Source: Shimia sp. (GTDB lineage Bacteria > Pseudomonadota > Alphaproteobacteria > Rhodobacterales > Rhodobacteraceae). Taken from it: a DNA stretch of 64,000 nt. Positions 63,765 to 64,000 of this stretch are shown in pieces (position 1 is the first letter of the stretch; each line of letters opens with the position of its first letter). The translations under genes and the position numbers were made by a program. The notes below the pieces were generated by a model. The model had not been told where the DNA came from. It did no database searches and was given only the letters and a program-made list of their open reading frames with translations. Location: contig JAAENN010000332.1 in the NCBI GenBank assembly GCA_024224295.1, positions 1 to 64,000 of the forward strand. Reading direction: 5' to 3'.

Positions 63765-64000
63765 TCAGGTCGCGAGCGGGCTGCGGACCAAATCTGGGTT
63801 TCGATAGCGTTCGATTTCGGCCACGTCGGTTTCCGCTTCTAATGCCAGCATCAGCTTGTGCAAATGTTCAGCGTCGCCAAGATCCACACTAATCAGAAGT
63901 CTGTAAAAATCCGGTTTCCGGTCCACAAACACCATGTCAGAGATATTGGCCTTGTTCTCGCCGATCAATGTGCAAAGTCGTCCCAGTACCCCAGCGTCAT
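63765..64000 (-). CDS. (p)ppGpp synthetase/hydrolase Rsh, C-terminal ACT domain (cut)
   Basis: About 78 residues are visible; the frame is open to the right edge. DAGVLGRLCTLIGENKANISDMVFVDRKPDFYRLLISVDLGDAEHLHKLMLALEA is the ACT domain that ends RelA/SpoT-type proteins. In alphaproteobacteria a single bifunctional Rsh makes and degrades the alarmone and lies upstream of pdxJ and acpS, as here. The catalytic domains are outside the window. Confidence 0.88.
   Translation of the reverse strand, partial: DAGVLGRLCTLIGENKANISDMVFVDRKPDFYRLLISVDLGDAEHLHKLMLALEAETDVAEIERYRNPDLVRSPLAT

Overview
The window reads as chromosomal DNA of an alphaproteobacterium of the Rhodobacterales (Roseobacter-like). 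The main reasons are the gene order at the right end (rsh, DUF2062, pdxJ, acpS, lepB, rnc, era, recO), a methylsuccinyl-CoA dehydrogenase of the ethylmalonyl-CoA pathway, many binding-protein-dependent transporters (three ABC systems and one TRAP-TAXI system), a fairly high GC content and dense operons with ATGA overlaps. No rRNA, tRNA, CRISPR array, insertion sequence, prophage or plasmid functions were seen.

Layout. 0-2.2 kb: the 3' part of a thiolase and an aspartoacylase/succinylglutamate-desuccinylase-like deacylase. 2.3-6.5 kb (minus strand): ilvD, then a possible operon of a PAS-LuxR regulator, an AraC regulator, a VOC protein and a DUF1801 protein. 6.6-15.6 kb (plus strand): a catabolic operon with an M20 amidohydrolase, an oligopeptide-type ABC importer (binding protein, two permeases, double ATPase), a cupin, an aldehyde dehydrogenase and an SDR. 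A strong inverted repeat in the divergent promoter region is a candidate operator for the PAS-LuxR protein.

15.8-27.6 kb: a complete assimilatory nitrate locus, nasT-nasS-nrtA-nrtB-nrtCD-nirB-nirD-nasA. NasS (nitrate sensor) and NasT (ANTAR RNA-binding antiterminator) lie upstream of a leader that carries two hexaloop hairpins matching the ANTAR target rule, followed directly by an intrinsic terminator. Nitrate would release NasT from NasS, NasT would bind the leader, and transcription would read through into uptake and reduction genes.

27.9-43.2 kb: accessory metabolism. It holds a Tat-exported ABC importer ending at a terminator, a small alkaline-phosphatase-superfamily enzyme, an aminotransferase-BKACE operon divergent from an RpiR regulator, a TRAP-TAXI transporter with a UspA protein, and a CocE-type hydrolase. 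The aminotransferase and beta-keto-acid cleavage enzyme together suggest catabolism of a beta-amino acid; the substrate is unknown. 43.3-45.2 kb: an odd AT-rich gene joining a capsule-type glycosyltransferase to what looks like a catalytically degraded APH-type kinase.

45.5-64 kb: mostly housekeeping genes (folC, accD, mcd, recO, era, rnc, lepB, acpS, pdxJ, rsh) interleaved with small conserved proteins, a two-helix-type K+ channel, an AI-2E family permease, a TauE/SafE permease, and a TetR regulator with two identical palindromic operator cores in front of it. The first and last genes are cut by the window edges.
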